Part shown: one piece after another, positions 18,466-20,591 of the stretch
Layout: each line of letters starts with the position of its first letter
How positions within the stretch are numbered: position 1 is the stretch's first letter
NCBI GenBank assembly: GCA_045114235.1
Contig: JBGUKB010000160.1
Location: forward strand, 1 to 20,591
Length of the DNA stretch: 20,591 nucleotides
Source: UBA1732 sp045114235
GTDB lineage: Bacteria > Verrucomicrobiota > Lentisphaeria > Victivallales > UBA1829
Direction of reading: 5' to 3'
The notes under the pieces: model-generated
Seen by the model: the letters and a program-made list of their open reading frames with translations, nothing else
The model's database searches: none
Told to the model about the DNA's origin: nothing
Translations under genes and position numbers: made by a program

Positions 18466-20262
18466 ATGTCAGAGACGAACGCCCCGAAACTCCGCAGTGA
18501 ACTCGCCCCGGAAACCTGCTGGGACCTCACCCAAATCTACAAAACCGACGCGGACTGGGAGGAGGCGTTCCGCACGCTCGACGAACTGCTCGCCGCCCAT
18601 CAGGCGTGCCGCGGCCATCTGGCGGACTCCGCCGAAGCGCTGAAACGCGGCCTGGAGACCGGCGATGCCCTCGGGCTCCGCCTCGAAACGCTGTATTCCT
18701 ACGCTCATCTGAAGTCCGACGAGGACCTCGCCAACGGCAGGAACGCCGGCCGCCGCGACCGCATCGCCGCGCGTTATGCCGAGATCGAGGGCGAGACCTC
18801 CTGGTTCGATCCAGAACTTCTCGCCATGCCGGAGGCGCGATTCAAGGAGCTCATGGACGACCCCGTCCTGGCGTTCTACCGCCGCACGCTCGAAGATACC
18901 GCGCGCCAGCGTCCGCACACGCTTTCCGAGCCGGAGGAACGCATCCTCGGGCTCGCCTCCGACGTCTTCTCCACCGGCAACCACGCGTTCTGCAAGCTCA
19001 ACGACGCCGACCTGCGTTTCCCTCACATCAAGGACGAGAAGGGCAACGACTTTGAGATCACGCACGGCAACTACATCAAGTATTTGGAAAACGCCGACCG
19101 ACGCGTCCGCCAGGACGCCTTCGCCGCCTGCTACAAGACGTATTCCTCGTTCGCGAACACCATCGCCGCGCTGCTCGACGGCACGGTGAAGGCAGGCGTG
19201 CTCGAGGCGAAACTCCGCCATTTCCCGTCCGCGCGCGCCGCCTCGCTGTTCCCCGACCATGTGCCGGAATCCATGTACGACGGCCTGATCGACGCCGTCC
19301 GCGCGAAACTCCCGCTCCTGCACCGGTATTTCGAGCTGCGCCGCCGCGTCCTGAAGCTCGACAAGCTCGAGCTCTTCGACCTCGTGACCCCGCTCGTCCG
19401 TCCGGCGAAGGTGCTGTATTCGTGGGAGGAGGGCTGCGACCTCGTTCGCCAGGCCGTGAAGCTCTACGGTTCCGAATACTGCGAGGCGCTGGAGCACGCC
19501 TTCAAGGACCGCTGGATCGACGTCTACGAGTGCCGCGGCAAGACCTCCGGCGCGTATTCCGGCGGCTGCTACCGCAAGCCCCCGTACGTCCTGCTGAACT
19601 ACACCGGCACGCTGGACAGCGTTTCCACGCTTGCCCACGAGCTCGGGCACTCCATGCACTCCTACCTCTCCGACCGCGCGCAGGAATACCACTACGCGGG
19701 CTACTGCCTCTTCGCCGCCGAGGTCGCGTCCACCACGAACGAACTCCTGCTGAACCACTATCTGCTGGAGCACGCGCAGGACGACAATCTCCGCGCCTAC
19801 CTCCTGACTCATCTGCTCGACCTCATCCGCGGTACGGTGTTCCGCCAGACCCAGTTTGCCGAGTACGAACGCGACATCTACGCGATGAGCGAGGAGGGCG
19901 AACCCCTGACCGCCGAAGCCCTCAGCGACCATTACTACAAGCTGAACGGCGAATACTTCGGCTCCGGCGTCGTGAACAACGAGCCGATCCGCTTCGAGTG
20001 GGCGCGCATCCCGCATTTCCACTACAATTTCTACGTCTACAAGTACGCCACCGGGCTTTCCGCCGCCGCCAAGCTCTCCGCCGACATCATCGCGGGGAAT
20101 CCGGCGCCTGCGCTCCGGTTCCTCAAGTCCGGCGACACGCGCGACGTGCTAGATCTGCTCCGCGACGCCGGGGCGGATTTCTCCACGCCGGAACCGGTCA
20201 ACGCCGCGATGCGCCTCTTCGAGACTTCGCTCGACCAGCTGGAGTCGATCCTGCTGAAGTAA
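18466..20262 (+). CDS. pepF: Oligoendopeptidase F, M3 family metallopeptidase
   Basis: A cytosolic zinc peptidase that cleaves short peptides. The 598 residues match PepF (about 600). The catalytic motif is HELGH (391-395) within STLAHELGHSMHSYLSD, with the third zinc ligand Glu419 in the AAEVASTTNE helix. The later IPHFHYNFYVYKYATG (515-530) is the conserved substrate-binding His/Tyr region. The helical N-terminal lobe starts at WDLTQIYKTDADWEEAF (19-35), a PepF hallmark. There is no signal peptide. AAGGAA before ATG 18466 fixes the start; the in-frame TTG at 18442 lies ahead of that site. The AAAGGAACC ribosome-binding context is shared with tyrS. It stands alone between two terminators. 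Confidence 0.95.
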   Translation: MSETNAPKLRSELAPETCWDLTQIYKTDADWEEAFRTLDELLAAHQACRGHLADSAEALKRGLETGDALGLRLETLYSYAHLKSDEDLANGRNAGRRDRIAARYAEIEGETSWFDPELLAMPEARFKELMDDPVLAFYRRTLEDTARQRPHTLSEPEERILGLASDVFSTGNHAFCKLNDADLRFPHIKDEKGNDFEITHGNYIKYLENADRRVRQDAFAACYKTYSSFANTIAALLDGTVKAGVLEAKLRHFPSARAASLFPDHVPESMYDGLIDAVRAKLPLLHRYFELRRRVLKLDKLELFDLVTPLVRPAKVLYSWEEGCDLVRQAVKLYGSEYCEALEHAFKDRWIDVYECRGKTSGAYSGGCYRKPPYVLLNYTGTLDSVSTLAHELGHSMHSYLSDRAQEYHYAGYCLFAAEVASTTNELLLNHYLLEHAQDDNLRAYLLTHLLDLIRGTVFRQTQFAEYERDIYAMSEEGEPLTAEALSDHYYKLNGEYFGSGVVNNEPIRFEWARIPHFHYNFYVYKYATGLSAAAKLSADIIAGNPAPALRFLKSGDTRDVLDLLRDAGADFSTPEPVNAAMRLFETSLDQLESILLK

Positions 20263-20278
20263 GCGGAATCCTCTGTTC

Positions 20279-20319
20279 AAAAAACGGCAGACTCTCAATC
20301 CGGGAGTTTGCCGTTTTTT
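20279..20319. terminator. Bidirectional intrinsic terminator after pepF
   Basis: Arms 20281-20294 and 20304-20317 form a 14-bp stem with one G-U pair and a 9-base loop. A-tract 20279-20284 and T-tract 20314-20319 flank it, so it can act on both strands. It ends pepF. Confidence 0.9.
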
Positions 20320-20343
20320 ACGGCAGTTTTCTATGAAATGCAC

Positions 20344-20371
20344 TTGAAAAGCACATGATTTGTGATATATT
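20344..20371 (+). promoter_or_regulatory. Antitoxin gene promoter
   Basis: TTGAAA (20344-20349), a 16-base spacer, then TATATT (20366-20371) preceded by TGA (extended -10). A short inverted repeat, GATA-TAT-TATC (20364-20374), covers the -10 box and could be an autoregulatory operator, as is common for RelB/DinJ antitoxins; the 4-bp arms make this weak. Confidence 0.65.
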
Positions 20372-20404
20372 ATCCCCCGAGCTTTTAACAAAATGAGGTG
20401 CATG

Positions 20405-20591
20405 ATGCCTACTGTCCCCACAACAAACTTTACGGTCCGTCTGGACTCGAAACTGAAACAGGATGCGGAAACGCTCTTCAACGATCTCGGAATGACCTTG
20501 TCCGGCGCGGTCAACGTGTTTCTGCGTCAGGCGGTGCGTGTTCAGGGGATTCCCTTTGAAATCCGCAAAGAGCAACCGAACAGTACGACCC
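20405..20591 (+). CDS. RelB/DinJ-family antitoxin (partial, C-terminus off the right edge)
   Basis: The visible frame (about 62 residues from ATG 20405) reads MPTVPTTNFTVRLDSKLKQD, then AETLFNDLGMTLSGAVNVFL and RQAVRVQGIPFEIRKEQ. This is the ribbon-helix-helix pattern of DinJ/RelB antitoxins: a beta strand FTVRLD, helix KQDAETLFNDLG, and helix SGAVNVFLRQAVR ending in IPFEI. Such proteins bind a RelE/YafQ-type mRNA interferase with the C-terminal part and repress their own operon with the N-terminal part. GAGG (20395-20398) is six bases from ATG 20405 and three from the adjacent in-frame ATG 20402, so 20405 is preferred. The toxin gene would lie beyond the window; a solitary antitoxin is also possible. 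Confidence 0.85.
   Translation, partial: MPTVPTTNFTVRLDSKLKQDAETLFNDLGMTLSGAVNVFLRQAVRVQGIPFEIRKEQPNSTT

Noticed and set aside
20402..20404. First of two adjacent ATG codons as the antitoxin start
   Set aside because: It is only three bases from GAGG; the second ATG at 20405 has better spacing. The difference is one residue and cannot be settled from sequence.

Overview
This is a bacterial chromosomal window: GC-rich, with strong G/C preference at third codon positions and AT-rich gaps that carry the promoters and intrinsic terminators. It encodes housekeeping metabolism and two less ordinary cassettes. I see no phage, transposon, CRISPR, rRNA or tRNA sequence. The gene set (GTP-type PEP carboxykinase, a YitJ-like homocysteine methyltransferase/MTHFR fusion beside a full MetH, bacterial XPB-Bax1, tandem U32-like proteins, a DinJ/RelB antitoxin) suggests an anaerobic gut-type bacterium, perhaps of the Lentisphaerota/PVC group. 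That placement is a weak inference; no marker gene proves it.

Layout. (1) 1-1679, minus strand: two tandem paralogous U32-like cysteine-rich proteins joined by an ATGA stop/start overlap; the downstream copy runs off the left edge. They diverge from (2) a lone lipoprotein gene (1930-2547) with its own promoter and terminator. (3) 2705-10806, plus strand: a cobalamin-dependent methionine cassette of metH, a homocysteine methyltransferase/MTHFR fusion, then a BtuF-BtuC-BtuD-type importer whose three genes overlap by ATGA. (4) 10895-14821: tyrS, then a bacterial XPB helicase and its Bax1 (DUF790) nuclease partner, coupled by a TGATG overlap. (5) 14909-16234, minus strand: phosphomannomutase/phosphoglucomutase, ending in a strong terminator that faces Bax1. 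(6) 16535-18361: pckG, divergent from the mutase, with a strong promoter and terminator. (7) 18466-20262: oligoendopeptidase F with a terminator. (8) 20405-end: the start of a RelB/DinJ antitoxin with its own promoter, cut by the right edge.

How it works together. The MTHFR half of the fusion would make 5-methyl-THF, MetH would use it with B12 to methylate homocysteine, and the importer would bring in the cobalamin, so the cassette reads as a self-contained methionine/one-carbon/B12 module. XPB and Bax1 are the helicase-nuclease pair known mainly from archaea and are proposed to act in DNA repair. Several promoters share a TATATT-like -10 box with an upstream TGn, so the house promoter style of this genome can be read directly from the window.
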